Assembly: GCF_007655135.1 (NCBI RefSeq)
Contig: NC_045127.1
Coordinates: 13,835,001-13,899,000 of the forward strand
DNA length: 64,000 nt
DNA from: Punica granatum
Taxonomy: Eukaryota > Streptophyta > Magnoliopsida > Myrtales > Lythraceae
Direction: 5' to 3'
The notes beneath the pieces were generated by a model. It searched no databases and had not been told where the DNA came from. It was given only the letters and a program-made list of their open reading frames with translations. Shown one piece after another: positions 1 through 12,120 of this stretch; position 1 is the first letter of the stretch, and every line of letters begins with the position of its first letter. The translations under genes and the position numbers were made by a program.

Positions 1-3000
1 TTTACCGCATGATTTAGGGTTGCACTCGACTCGCCCGTTTTGACACCGTAAATTCGAAAAAACACTCAGACCGTCCACTCTTCAACCGGGATTCTTACAT
101 AAATAAATGTACAACATAAACATTTACATTGTTCTCTCAAATAAATAAAAATAAAAATTACAATGACTGAATCCCAATCGGTTCGCATTCGGTCATTATT
201 CCACTCGTGCTCACCGTGTGGTTTGAAAAGACTGAAATTGAAATTAATATGCACGCTCAGTGATTGGGAGATTAGACCCCGTGATCGACGGTTAAGGGCG
301 TTGGACCCCGTGTGAATCGTATCCTAAAGGATTGAGCTCAACCCGCATAACAAACAAGTGCACAAATGTAACAAGTAAACATAAATAAACAAACAATGGG
401 GTTTTGTCATTGCCGAATTTACGTGAGTTAACCAATTATTAACCGAGGTATCTTGGCATGTAAATCCTACCCTAAAACAAACAAACGGGGTGATGGAGAG
501 GGCATGTAGCATTCGGTATTATTTTAATGGACCTGACAAAACACAATATCTGTAATCAAGTCTCGAATGTGTTGATTGTTAAACATTATTCTGTATCATG
601 ACAATATGCCTTTTACAGATTAAGAGTATTTTTACCTAAAATCCAAAACCTAACCCTCTACTTGACTATTTGCCTATGTTTGATTTAAGCCGAGTTTGAG
701 ATTAATCTGTTTTTCCATGTTTTAACCCGTTCTAAACACAAACCTACACTAGAGTGACGGCATGACAAGAACCGGTAAATGTGTGTGTATGAAAAATCAA
801 GATTACGTGGCACGTATCTCAATGTTTTTGAAATTGTGAATTTAAAAAGGGAATGACTAACAATTCTTGAACTGTCGATGTGATTACAAATTGTTAATCG
901 GTTCGTATAATTCATTTAAAAGAGTCAAGTGATTTAATTTAGCCAAATTTAACGTTCCGATTATCCTGTATGTAGAATTTTAGGTTAATTAGAAATTTGC
1001 CGAGTGCTTTAGTCTATGGATTTCGAGTCGACGGGATAGCCATTAGTTGACCGCCCGATAAACTCTAATTTTCGACCGTCTTGAAATTTTAAAATTTGAT
1101 TTTAGGCCGAGTTTGCATGATTAAACCGATTCATGTGAAGTTTCGATTAAAACGAGAAAATAAAGCTTTTAAACACGGATTAAGAGCACATTATCACGTC
1201 AAATACAATAAACATACATATTTTACACAATCGGTGCTGCCATGATCATGATAAAAACATACAAACATGTACAAACATAATATTAATGGAATCGATAAAA
1301 CGGCACCGACTCATGGAAGCGGAAAATCATGCAAAGAGCACGCAGTTTCACGTTGTATACATATAGAAACAAAAAATCTAAACGGAGCACATACGTTGTC
1401 GATCGAGGATCCAAGTAGGAAAGGGTTGGATATTTCTAGAAAATGTCCAGGGACTGATTTGAACAATTTTAAAAGAACAGGAACTGATTTGAAAATTCGG
1501 ATAAAGTTTCAGGGAACTGATTTGAAAATTCTGGAAAAACTGGGGACTGTATAAAAATTACTGAAAATGCCCCAGGACTTGTTTGAAACGAATTTTGAAA
1601 ATTCGGACCGATCTGAAAAGTAAAAAATACCCCAAGGACCAAACTGAAATGATTTTAAAAGTTTCTAAAACTGGTTTAAAAATCCTGAAAAATTCAGGGA
1701 CTGATTGGAACTTGCTACAAATGGCCGGGACTCGACTGAAACGAATTTTAAAATTCGGGGCAGATCTGAAAAGGACGAAAAATAGCTCCGGGACTAAACT
1801 GAAACAACTTGAAAAGTTATTTGGTGTGGTTGGAAAATTATGGAAAATTCAAGGACTGATTGAAAATTGTAAAAATAGCTTGGACTTGACTGAAACGAAT
1901 TTTAAAATTTGGGAAGATCTAAAAAGGGTGGAAAATAACCCCGGGACTAAACTGAAACAACTTGAAAAGTTCCTTGGAGTGGTTGGAAAATTCTGGACAA
2001 TTCAAGGACTGATTAGAAAATGGTAAGAATGGCTGGGATTTGATTGAAAAGAATTTTAAAATTCGGGACAGATCTGAAAAAATAAAAATGCATCCTATGG
2101 ACTGAAATGAGACAAAATGGAAAGTTCGTAAAATCGAGGTCGGGACAAATCCGATCACCCACAAAACCCAAGAACGCTCATTTCACATCATATCCATCCA
2201 AGCAAATATTAATATTTAGAAATAGAGTCCTAAGCATTCTACTAAGTCGAGAATTTACCTAGTTCGGGAAGTTGAAGGGCGGTTTTGTAAATAAAAAAAA
2301 GATAAAAATGCTGGACGAGTTAGGCCGGGTCGAGATTTGGTGGGGGTGGACTGGGCCGAACTGGGCCGAGTAGGCCAAACTGGCTATTGGGCCGAAGGAA
2401 TTCGGACGGGCCGGGTGGGTTGGCGAGCTGGCTGCTGGGCCGCTGCTGCTGGACTGGGCTGTCGGTGGATTGGGCTAGGCCACTGGAATTCGGATGGGCC
2501 GAGTGGATCGGCGAGCTGGCTGCTGGGCTACGGAGGCTGGACGCGCACGGGCTGGGCGACCCGGTGCAGGAACGGGCTGGATGGTTGGACCGAACTGAGC
2601 CACTGGACAAACCCGAGAAAAAAAAGAAACCGACCCGGCTAGTCAAAATGAAACACAGGAAGAAGGGAGGCGGTTGGAGTGTGGGGAGTGTCTGGAGCTG
2701 AGGGGGAAATCGGTGTGGGAACCAAGGGTTACGGGTGAGCTGGGGGCGAGAAAATCGCGAGAGAGAGAGAGCGTGTGGGGCCGTCGAGCTGTGGGCAGCG
2801 GGAATGAGCTGAGGATCAAATCGGTGTGGGAGGCGGGGGTCTTTTTTATTCCGCCGAAAGAAGGAGGAAGCAAAAAAAGGAGGCGACCCTCGCAATTAGG
2901 GTTTCGTGAGGAAGAAAAAGAAGGAAAAGAAATGGAGATAGGCGAGATTTTTGCTCGAGATTTTCGAAAGAACGAAAGAAAATTGGCAGATTTGATCCCC

Positions 3001-3570
3001 GAGAAGAAAGGAAAAAAAAGAAAAAGGAAAGAAAAAGAACAGGAAACGGAAGAAACAATGGGCAGAAGGGATGGTAGGGAAAGTCAAAGTTTCACTTTTC
3101 CTTTTTTTTTTTTTGAAATTAGTCGGTCAAACCGGCTCTGATCAGTTCTGACTGACTCTGATTTTTCTGACTTTTCCCTTTTTTTCTTTAGAAATTCGAA
3201 AATTTAAATTTAACGTACGTGGAGATTAAAAAAAAATCATCTTCTTTGCAATTGGATGTCCGAAAAATGATCCGGGACCGATATTACATTCAAAAAAATT
3301 CATGGATCAACATTATACAATAAAATATTTTTCGACCTTAATTTTCGTCTCGAATTTTGAAAATTGACGTTGACGCACGTGAAATTCAAAGACTATCCCA
3401 TGGAGTATTTTTTTCGAAAAAAATGGTAAATTGGCGTTAAACTGAGAAAATGTTCTATTTCCAGAAGTCGCGAGTGTTCGAGCAATTAACCGAAAATACT
3501 TCCCTCATACTGGCGGCAAAATGACGATTTTACCCCTCTGGAGCCGGTGGACCAAAATGGGGTGCTGACA
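1..3570 (-). mobile_element. Ogre/Tat-type LTR, minus orientation, cut by the window edge
   Basis: Read on the minus strand, this LTR begins at 3570 with TGTCAGCACCCCATTTTGG, a typical start for large Tat/Ogre LTRs, and runs to base 1, where the window ends. Its distal part matches the solo LTR at 47088-52041: the stretch at about 40-245, with the same CCGTCCACTC and TTCTTACAT words, aligns with about 47440-47640. The LTR contains a motif array (1430-2160), a GC-rich block full of GGGCCGA/CTGGGC words (2320-2640) and a purine-rich block (2640-3130). Open frames inside it are low-complexity and have no family resemblance. I cannot tell whether it is solo or part of a full element. Confidence 0.75.
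1430..2160 (-). repeat. degenerate GGGACTGATTTGAAA-type repeat array inside the LTR
   Basis: Short variants of GGGACTGATTTGAAAATT recur at irregular spacing of about 40 to 70 bases, often followed by AATTTTAAAAGTT-like text. The frames at 1583-2026 (147 codons) and 1267-1554 are products of this periodicity rather than proteins, because the peptide repeats motifs such as GTDLK and LEKL. A related array in the opposite sense lies in the solo LTR at 42170-43020. Confidence 0.7.
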
Positions 3571-3812
3571 CCCCCAAACTCGGACTTTCCGGTTCCACAC
3601 AGATCAATGCCTTAACAACAACTAGGTGTTCCACATCCCTAGACCCGGGTAACTTATTCGCCCTTGACTTTCGGGTCGTAAAATGATAAGTAGCGACTCC
3701 TTCTCACGCGTGTCCGTCACGGGTCATCCCCGGAAAGGTGGACACTCCCAAGCCACGCGATCAAAAAGCGCGCATGCGGGCCCCGACGAGAGTCCACGTT
3801 CGGGTCCGTACA
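3571..3812 (+). mobile_element. 3' end of an Ogre/Tat LTR, plus orientation
   Basis: This is the reverse complement of the outer end of the 12629-18175 and 25515-30966 LTRs. It runs from CCCCCAAACTCGGACTTTCC to the terminal GGGTCCGTACA at 3812. It abuts the minus-strand LTR at 3570 directly, so the remainder was lost or the two elements were joined by rearrangement. No primer binding site follows. Confidence 0.75.
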
Positions 3813-3851
3813 ATAGACCAGGACGTAACAGAACCCATGAATTCAGAACTT

Positions 3852-4057
3852 CATATTCCGCTAGACCATATGTCTTAGCAAACTAGGTGTACCCCTTACC
3901 CCTAGACCCGGACAACTCACCGGCCTTCAACACTCGGGTCATAAACAAGTAGTGACGGCTCCTTCTCACGCTTCCCAGCAGGAAGGTGAACACTCCCAAG
4001 CCGTGCGATCGATCGCAGACATGCGGGCCCCGACGAGACGAAATTTGGATCGGCACA
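3852..4057 (+). mobile_element. second 3'-terminal LTR fragment, plus orientation
   Basis: This repeats the layout of the preceding fragment (AACTAGGTGT, CCCCTAGACCCGG, CACTCCCAAGCCG, CATGCGGGCCCCGACGAGA) but is divergent and ends near GATCGGCACA at 4057. It is most like the LTR family of the solo copy at 47088-52041. No primer binding site follows. Confidence 0.6.
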
Positions 4058-6085
4058 GTCGGACCTCTTGAATTCAACATGAATTTTACGTGAACTTGAA
4101 ATACAGTGGATACGGCCTCAAAAAGGATTTTGCTTAAAATCTTATTTTTCGATCATAAGGAAGGCCAATGAGTCTAATATAAAAATAGAAAATAAGACGA
4201 AATATAGTGGCATATAATTAATCTCCACTGACGAAGATCGAACCCAAGATCCTCTTGAAATCTAATTATTGAAGATAATAATGGTCTAATTTGGCATTAA
4301 GTTCCTGTGAACTTACGTACATTTAAACACCCAATTTTTCTTTATGGTGTTGTATCAGTCGATCGTCACTTGCATGAGTTAATTATAGCAATTTTGGGAG
4401 CAAGAATGGCAAGATATTCAGAAATGCTTCGAAAGGAAAAGTAAGAGAAGGCATCACCGAAAAAAAAATTGTAAGAAAGCGATTGTTCAACGAATGCATG
4501 TACTTTGATTTGGATGCTTCAAAAAGACAGAAAATGGGACGGAAAAAACTAAACACAAAAAAGGGAAAACGTACAAGAGAAAAACTAATGTTCGACTAGT
4601 AAAAGAGAAAAACTAATTTTGCCTGGTCACAGGTAATTAGGTTACTAATGTTGACCTGTTCGTATTACGTCCTTAACAAAAATGAGTATATAAAAAGAGA
4701 GAGAGAAAAAAAATGAACGAGTAAACGCCGGTGAGGGTTTTAGAGCATTTGTTTTTGGTAACGCGCATGAGACTAATAGAAAGCATCGTCTAATTTTTCA
4801 TTCCATTAAAATAAGGAAGGCCTACGAGTCTAATAGACATATATCGATTTGTCATATGGATAACAATATAGATGACTATATATGTATGACAATGTTGCTA
4901 GTCTTAAATATTCATTTAATGTGCTGAAGATTTATTTGTAGTTGGTAGAGCCATCAAGAAATCTTATAGGAAGGAGTTGGAACTTCGGCCTAACTGACAT
5001 GAATTTCTTTAATTTCTACGAGTTCGATCAGTTCAAATTGATTAGTTCCAGCAGTTCCACAAATCACTTTAATTAGCCAGTAAGGATTGCTAAGTTTCTT
5101 TTCCATATTTTATTTCTCTGCTCAATTTTCACATATATTTAATCAAAGATGCTCTCGATTAAACTAGCCCTATCCATAAGATCGATGGTGTTGATAAGGA
5201 CAATATAATTTGATTACTGATTTGACTAATTAATAACCTACTCGTGATCCAATACAATATAATTTTATTACTCTATTACCTGATCAAAGATGTTCTATGT
5301 GGTTAGATGAAGTGTCGATACCAATGAGGTAATCATGTAATTAAGATCATCGTAATAAACAGTGAATCACATTACCATCGTCTAGCCCGATTAACCTTTT
5401 ATTGCAGAAAGTTATGCTCATCTGGACAATGCTGTGGGAAGTATTAAGTAATATAAAGATAAACCACTCTTATCATATAACAAAATCTTTTAAAGTACGT
5501 GACTGCGATACTTCCAATTTTTGTGCCATTCTGATCTTATTAAGTTTTGAATTGGAAAGAAATTTAAGTATGCTAAGAGATCAATTTTTATCTGCTAATG
5601 TCAGATCACCGCGTACATGCATATATGTCTACTCAATGTGAAAGTTTATGCACTTAATAGTATGGTATAGAATGTGATCTCTTAATTCTCAGTTTAATCT
5701 ATTTTTGATAAATTAATTCTCAGTTTAATCATTATATGTCATGAACGCGGTAACAAGTACAGATTTGAGCGAGTCTAATATCCGCGTGTTGGTATGCATC
5801 GGTATATCAGGCCTCTTGGTGAATATAATATCAATTTTTCGAACAATTCTATGGAGCAAATCTGCTAGCTTTCTCTGTGCAAAACTATACTTGAAAACTT
5901 GTAATTATAAATTATAAACTCAATAAATGACCAATTCAAACTGATCATCCCATGTATTGACATAAATATGTCCGCTATATTTTAATATATATACCTGTAA
6001 AATAAAGAAAATCTCTGGTGCCGGGTTTGGAGTTTGAATTGGTCAACAAGCCAAGGTACATTCAATGATAATTATGGTATGTATT
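4058..6085. other. AT-rich intergenic DNA, no gene seen
   Basis: Apart from a SINE-like copy (about 4150-4300), this stretch has no convincing coding frame, RNA gene or element boundary. The phrase AAGGAAGGCC plus GAGTCTAAT recurs at about 4158 and 4815, suggesting a second SINE 3' remnant near 4805-4845. A short GA-rich run lies near 4697-4715. Confidence 0.5.
4150..4300 (-). mobile_element. tRNA-derived SINE copy, degenerate
   Basis: On the minus strand a B-box-like GGGTTCGATC (plus-strand 4236-4245) is followed by a body ending in ATTAGACTCATTGGCCTTCC. The same 3' text, AAGGCC with GAGTCTAAT, appears near 4815, and a related form appears near 10645, marking a small repeat family. The A box is poor and no target duplication was resolved. 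Confidence 0.45.
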
Positions 6086-6094
6086 AATATATTT

Positions 6095-6572
6095 GGGGTA
6101 ATTACACTGGTAGTCCAAAAAGTTTCACTAATGTATCAAGTTGGTCCAAAAAGTTTTTTTTGCTATTTGATGGTACAAAATGTTTCAAAGTTGTAACATG
6201 ATAGTACAAACCGTTATCTCGCCATTGATGTCGTTATCTTATCATTGACATGGGTGGACCTTTAAGTTAATTAAAGAAATATTTTATACCATTATGTTAC
6301 ATCTGTAAAACATTTTGGACCATTAAGTGATAACTTCAAAAGAGTTTGAACCATCATATAACGTTCCACCAACTCCTAAAAACAAATCAGATCCACGTGT
6401 CGGCCACGTTTCGGCCACGTCAGCTTCGCTTGACAGTGTCAATGGTGAGATAACGGTTTGTACTATCATGTTACACTTTTGAAACATTTTGTACCATCAA
6501 GTAGCAAAAAAAACTTTTTGGACCAACTTGATACATTAGTGAAACTTTTTGGACCACCAGTGTAATTACCCC
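6095..6572. mobile_element. Mutator-like MITE, 478 bp, 9-bp TSD
   Basis: Terminal inverted repeats of about 135 bp start GGGGTAATTACACTGG at the left and end with its exact complement at the right. Both sides are flanked by the perfect 9-bp duplication AATATATTT (6086-6094 and 6573-6581). A 9-bp duplication with long TIRs is the hallmark of Mutator-like elements. The roughly 200-bp interior has no coding potential, so it is non-autonomous. The two arms differ at only a few positions, which suggests a fairly young insertion. Confidence 0.88.
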
Positions 6573-6581
6573 AATATATTT

Positions 6582-7181
6582 CTCAAACATATACCTTCAC
6601 TGGGTTTTGGTAGCATTCATTGTTTGAACACTAGGATTGGTCGATTACGTTTGTAATAATGCGTATAGTAAAGAAAAATTGGTAAGTAGTTTTCACAATT
6701 TAATCTTTAATTAAACTTTTAAGACAAGACAAATTGATTGGAAATTGAAAATGACGCTCCGTGAAAAAGTTGTTACATTGCAATAACCCACACTATCTTT
6801 TAGGTACTTAAAATGTTTTGACCAATTTTTACTAATCAAATCAATAATTTATTTCATTTTCAAATTGATACACATATTTATTGCGTAATACTTAGACTCA
6901 GTTGCGTAAAAATGTGCAACCTTTATTGCCAACTGAAAGTTTCTATGTTTTAATTTTTGTAAAAGAAGACATGTGATCTCGAACGAGTTTACAAAATATT
7001 AATAGCGTCAAAGTATATGTAGATACAAGTATTCTAACCATGCATAGCACAGATTTAATTAAATAGTAATATTTCACGTTTCTATTATAAATGCACTTTT
7101 TAGGATAGTAAGAATTTTCAACAATAACTGAAAGTTTCGAATAATAATATCGATATATTAAGGCTAGTTTTAAAGAATTTA
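6582..7181. other. AT-rich intergenic DNA, nothing recognised
   Basis: There is no coding frame of note, no repeat boundary and no RNA-like fold that I can support in these 600 bases. Confidence 0.5.
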
Positions 7182-7915
7182 TCTATCCTATGCCCCAAGG
7201 GCATAGATTAATCAATCATAGGTTACCATATTTCATTAGTTGTTCATTTATTAACTCATATTGGACTTTTCCAATGCCTAATTTTCACCTTTCTTTAATC
7301 TTCGAAATAGTTAATTCTAATCAATTCTTTACTAAATATAATAGCAATTATTATGGGCATAAATAATATGAAAAAAATTCAGAAAATTTCCTAGAAAATA
7401 AAAATTACTTTGAAACTTCAAATCCTAAATTGGAAAATTTTGAAACCACATTACCCTAAAGTATTAGGGTTTCAGGTTCTTTTCTATGGTTTACGGTTTA
7501 GGATTTTAGGTTTTCGGGTTATAGGATTTAGTTTTTAGGATTAGGATTTTAGGTTCTAGGAATTTGGGGTTTAAGGTTTTAGGGTTTTAGTTTCAGGGTT
7601 ACGATTTTAGAATTAGTGTTTCATGATTAGAATTTTCGAATTTTGGATAGGATTCTAGAGTTTGTTAATCTCCAAAATTATATCTATTAAATTTTGTAAT
7701 TAAAAAGAAATTATTATTTTTTGGCGGAAAGTAGAATTAGTTTTTTTTAGGTAGATGGAAAGTAGAATTAGGTAGAGGAGAGAATTAACTAGGTTGGATA
7801 ATTGCCAAAATTGTAACAAGGGGTACTTTAGGCATTGAAAGATTTGGGAATGTTTATTAAATGATTAAATACGGTAAGTGATTATTGGTTATCCTATGCC
7901 GGGGCATAGGATAGA
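7182..7915. mobile_element. foldback/TIR element with palindromic ends
   Basis: The left end TCTATCCTATGCCCC (7182-7196) is matched by its exact complement GGGGCATAGGATAGA (7901-7915). Each end is also self-complementary: CTATGCCC-CAA-GGGCATAG at the left, and 11-bp arms TATCCTATGCC/GGCATAGGATA around a two-base centre at the right. The interior is AT-rich and non-coding and includes degenerate telomere-like repeats. No clear target duplication was found, so the superfamily is open. Confidence 0.6.
7464..7610 (+). repeat. degenerate interstitial telomere-like repeats
   Basis: The words TTAGGGTTT, GGTTTAGGATTTTAGG, TTTTAGGG and TTTAGGTT recur throughout, close to the plant telomere unit TTTAGGG but with variable spacing and bases. 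The block lies inside the foldback element at 7182-7915. Confidence 0.65.
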
Positions 7916-10639
7916 AAAACTCAATTTTAAATAGTTTAAAGACAATTTTGGTAATAATTTTCTTAGTTAAGTGCATTGAATATATATTTAATCTTTGAAG
8001 TTACATAGATTAACTAAAGATATTTATTCAATTATCAATATAACATAGTGATAGATTATATAATTAAGTTTAAATACACAAAATATGAGTCTTGCATATT
8101 TCAAAATAGTATTATTCAATTAATGTTTTGATATATGATTTGCGATAATCTGTACATATACTGATAAATTAATTTAATATCCATTTACATATTTATTAAT
8201 TATCCATAATAAATTGAAAATTTTATTGCATTTATTATGAGCATTTGTTGAATTCAAGCGATTTTTACAATATATAATCTATAAATACATCTAAAACTGT
8301 TGCATATTGGGGACCATGTCAAGTTAATAATTATTTTACATTTTTTTATTTTTATTTTCTTGCTTTTATAATATCACATGACCTTGATTTCTCGGAAGGA
8401 TAAGCACATTTCTCTTCTCCTTATTTAGTAATAGCACATGACCTCGAATTCAAGCACATTCCCAGGTTCGAAACTCTTACTACCCTTATTTAATTCTTTG
8501 TTTTTTAATCTTCATATATTATCCTTCTCTTCCTTTTTTTTGTTTTATTTTATTTAATATATATGTATGTATATCCTTAACTAATTACAATCCTAGACTT
8601 ATTCTCTTTGCTATTTTTAAATATATTCACTACTCACTATTTGTGATAATAATTGATTTATTTATTTGGAGAAACATGAATATAGAATTTATTTTTTTAC
8701 TAATACTTATTTTAAATTGTATGCAATCATCTAATTTTTTTTAAAAAAATTTAACATGCTTGTTTAACATTATAATTTCTATATTTAATTTTGATGAGAA
8801 AATATATTATTTATGTTAAGTAATAGAGCATGAATAGCCATCGTATTTTTATTGGTTGAAAAACAAAGTAGGTGGAAAAACTTAAATTTACCTAATACTC
8901 AATATTCTTATACACTATTTGGAGACTAGGGAGAAAGTGTTTGTGTTCCAAGCAAAGGTTAGATGTTCAAGTGTCTTTGGTGACTTGGAGACTCGTGGGG
9001 CAGGTGATTTTCTTCTGATATCTCACTCAAGTCACAGTGATGAGTCCAAACCCATGGATCATGGAGTAGTTACGAGTCAAATCTTATGTACATTCTGCTA
9101 TGGGTTTAGGCTCATACGGTTACGCCTTATAGGAGTTGCTACATTGGTCGCCACCCGAACCCTATTATTCATAAAAAACAGAAAATACATCTTACAATGC
9201 CATAAAAGTAAGTACATTTTTGTAAAAAAGAAACTTCTATACAGTTTAAAGATTATATATATCAATTATGTTAAATAGTGACACACTAGATATTCAATTT
9301 AATAATTGAAATTATACCTCTTCATGATTTAAGAAAATTAAAATATACAATTTCTTACACGATATATAGATTTCAATTTGTCAATTTCATTAATGATTGA
9401 TTATTTAAATTTATTTAAAAAACATAAAATGGAGCCCTCAACGAAGTACGGGCCATTTCACTAGAATATATTCGAAATCAAATGTATGTTCTTATTTCAA
9501 CATTAAGAATTATTGTTAATTGGAAGAAGAAATTGTGTCTTTCCTGGAAATTAACTCAATAATATTTATATGATTCTGTATAATTTGGATGACAAATATT
9601 TTAATTTTACCAGAAGTTCTTGAAATTATAACCGAAAAGTTTTTTTTAAAAAAAAAGGTTGAGAAAAGTGTTAGCTATTCCAAATACATTTTCCGAAATA
9701 ACTTCTAATAATTTTCTTATGTTATTGCGTATAGAAAATTGTATACTAATTTTACAATGTAATTATTAGACATAAAATTATAATAGATTTATCGAGTAAT
9801 AACAGTGAAATCAACTTATATAACACCACAGTGGAAGTCAATGCAATTACACTGGATATATCATTTCTCATGCTGCATTTGGTTCACATTAATAGCTATT
9901 CGATTACGGATCTGTTATGTATGTAATTCCGATTACTTTGTTTTTTTTTTTTTGCATAATCGGAATTTGGATTATGGATTGGGGTTTCCATGAGTAATTG
10001 ACAAGGAATTTTCATGCGATCTTAACTTATATGTAAATCCTATTCCACATGTGTAATTAGAATCCAAGTACCAATATTCCCTCAACTATTCATCATATTT
10101 TCAACAATTTGCTTCGCAACCATCACCTTATTCGTCATCCCGCTGCTGGCCCCTGCTGGACTTCCACTTCCGGTAAAACCTAGGAACCCTCCCTGCTGCT
10201 CTTGAGCTGGTGAGACCAGATCCAGCCTCGGTGAGACTAGAGGCCAGATCTGACTCGGGGGACTTGGAGGGTTCGAGCCCTCTACGCAGCTTCTTCCTCA
10301 AGCCACATCAAGGGAAAATGAGCCTCAGACTGGGTTCGTGCTGGGGTCACGAGCCTATCTATGTGGTTCATGAGCCCGGCTAAGATGATCAAACCAAGGC
10401 TCCTCAATCCCTGGGCATTGTTTTCTTTTATTCAGTTTTGTCACCTTCACTTATCAACCAAACGAAAAATCTAAATTCTCCGCCAATTTATTACATCCAA
10501 CCAAACAATCAAAATATTCACCCCGTTCCAAATCAATTTGTCATTAATTCATATATTTCTATTCCATTCTCAATCAATTAAATTACGGTGACTCAAGCAT
10601 GCCATTATATGCTTGAAAATGGTTCTATAACACTTTTTT
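7916..10639. other. AT-rich intergenic DNA with one GC-richer patch
   Basis: No gene is supported. The frame at 8919-9278 (119 codons) has no recognisable motif and non-coding composition. A short direct repeat, CACATGACCT followed by AAGCACATT, occurs at about 8378 and 8437. The segment at about 10120-10420 is much richer in G and C than its surroundings and reads like part of a transposed fragment, though I could not identify its source. A possible Helitron-type 3' end is at 9432-9463. Confidence 0.45.
9432..9463 (+). mobile_element. possible Helitron 3' terminus
   Basis: A short hairpin-like segment with arms GCCC and GGGC around CAACGAAGTAC is followed by CCATTTCA and then CTAG. Plant Helitrons end in a hairpin about ten bases before CTRR. 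The stem is weak and no 5' TC end was found, so this is tentative. Confidence 0.25.
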
Positions 10640-10785
10640 TTTGTTACAAATGAGGCTAATGAGTGTAATAAGAGGAAGTAGAAAATTAAATAAAAGAATA
10701 CAAATAGTCTTATTGACGTGAGTCGAACCAAAAACCTATTTGTTACTAGGTTTCGCGAGCGCGTAAGCTTTTGTATTATATTTCT
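10640..10785 (-). mobile_element. SINE-like copy, minus strand
   Basis: The minus strand carries the B-box-like GGTTCGACTC (plus 10720-10729), and the far end (about 10645-10665) reads GAGGCTAATGAGTGTAAT, related to the copy at 4150-4300. The tRNA-like head lies near 10750-10785. Boundaries are approximate and no target duplication was found. Confidence 0.4.
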
Positions 10786-12120
10786 TTCTCATATGAATTA
10801 CACGTAAGATATAAGAATTTCATTTTAATCGAAACGGGACCAGATTTGATGCATCATTACCTACATAAAACTCAACGTCATAGAAAGCAAAATCCAATAG
10901 ATATTTTTATTTGATTCCCATTTGACTCTAGCTTCTTTCGATGACTGAAGAGCAAAAAGTAAAAGAAAGATTGTCTAGCTCAGACAGACTTTTCAGAAAG
11001 TGAAAGGGAAGGCAAAGAAAGGGAGAACCAATGGTAGGCAACTTAGACAACTTTCCGTTTGTTATTCAGCTACTGGAAAATGCTACAATTCACACATGCG
11101 TAAGACGCCTCATCAACGTACTATTATTTTATTGATACATAACTCTCCCTTTTACGTTTGCCATGAGGTAACTTTGAAATTCACTTCCTGATATTGATTA
11201 AATGATAGACATATGCATGCGCGACATATTAAACGTGCTCTCAAATCATATAAAAATTAAAATATCACAATCGTCTTGTTTAAGAAATTAATAGGATGTG
11301 GTGCTTGGAGTTGGACAGACCGACAGAGTGAACAAGTCGAGATCACGATGGCTGGTGAATGCATGTACAGAAGAAGAAAGTGGGGACATCAACTTTGAGA
11401 TATTTCGGGGAAAAGAGACTGAATGATAATTGAATGACTCCTAAAGGGAAAATAATAGAAGCAAAGGTGGAATGGTATACGCTAGGGATCCTATTAATAC
11501 TTACGCACTGTCCAAAAGATGAAATGAATAAAGTGATATTTGACTATTGCTACTTAATAAGAATTCAAACATAGACTCTTTCATAATGGTCGAGCACGTA
11601 AGGTGCTAGATTTTATTGACTAAAATGTCGACCTTGCATTTCGATGCTTGATATCGTGAAAAATATAAGCCAAAAAAATACATTCATGGAACGCGAAGTG
11701 ATCATCGTGACCGTTCAACGCCCATCAAGATTAGCTCCGATAGAAATGTTGGATGACTTTCGAGTATATTTGCTTATATTGTTACATTAATTGAGAAAGA
11801 TATCGACATAATTGGGTGTGAAATATTGATTGTGAAATTGGATGGGATGTCGATTAATATGTCAAAGCACGATCTTTAATTTCTTGATCAGAGCAATGCC
11901 ATGCATTTCAACAACGGCATTCGTCTGTTACGAACTCGGTCTCGGTATCCTTCAATTCCCAGCATCTTGCCAAACGAAAGAAACAACAAAAACAAGACAA
12001 CCTGCACCGATCAATCAATATTATATGCGAAGCCTGTTTCTTGCCCGAACTGCATATATGTGATCAGTAATTATATGTATATATGTACTTGTTACAAGGG
12101 TTCATAGGTTAAATACAATG
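10786..12120. other. intergenic DNA, no gene seen
   Basis: The frames at 11000-11191 and 11842-12107 are short and lack motifs. A degenerate SINE-like phrase (AAGAATTCAAACATAGACTC) lies near 11560. Nothing else is supportable. Confidence 0.4.

Noticed and set aside
2320..2895. 191-codon minus-strand and several plus-strand frames in GC-rich DNA
   Set aside because: Inside an LTR, low complexity, with no conserved motif.
7464..7610. True telomeric array
   Set aside because: Units are irregular in length and sequence and the block is only about 150 bases, so it is an interstitial degenerate patch.
8919..9278. 119-codon plus-strand frame
   Set aside because: No recognisable motif, an ending in AT-rich non-coding text and no supporting context.
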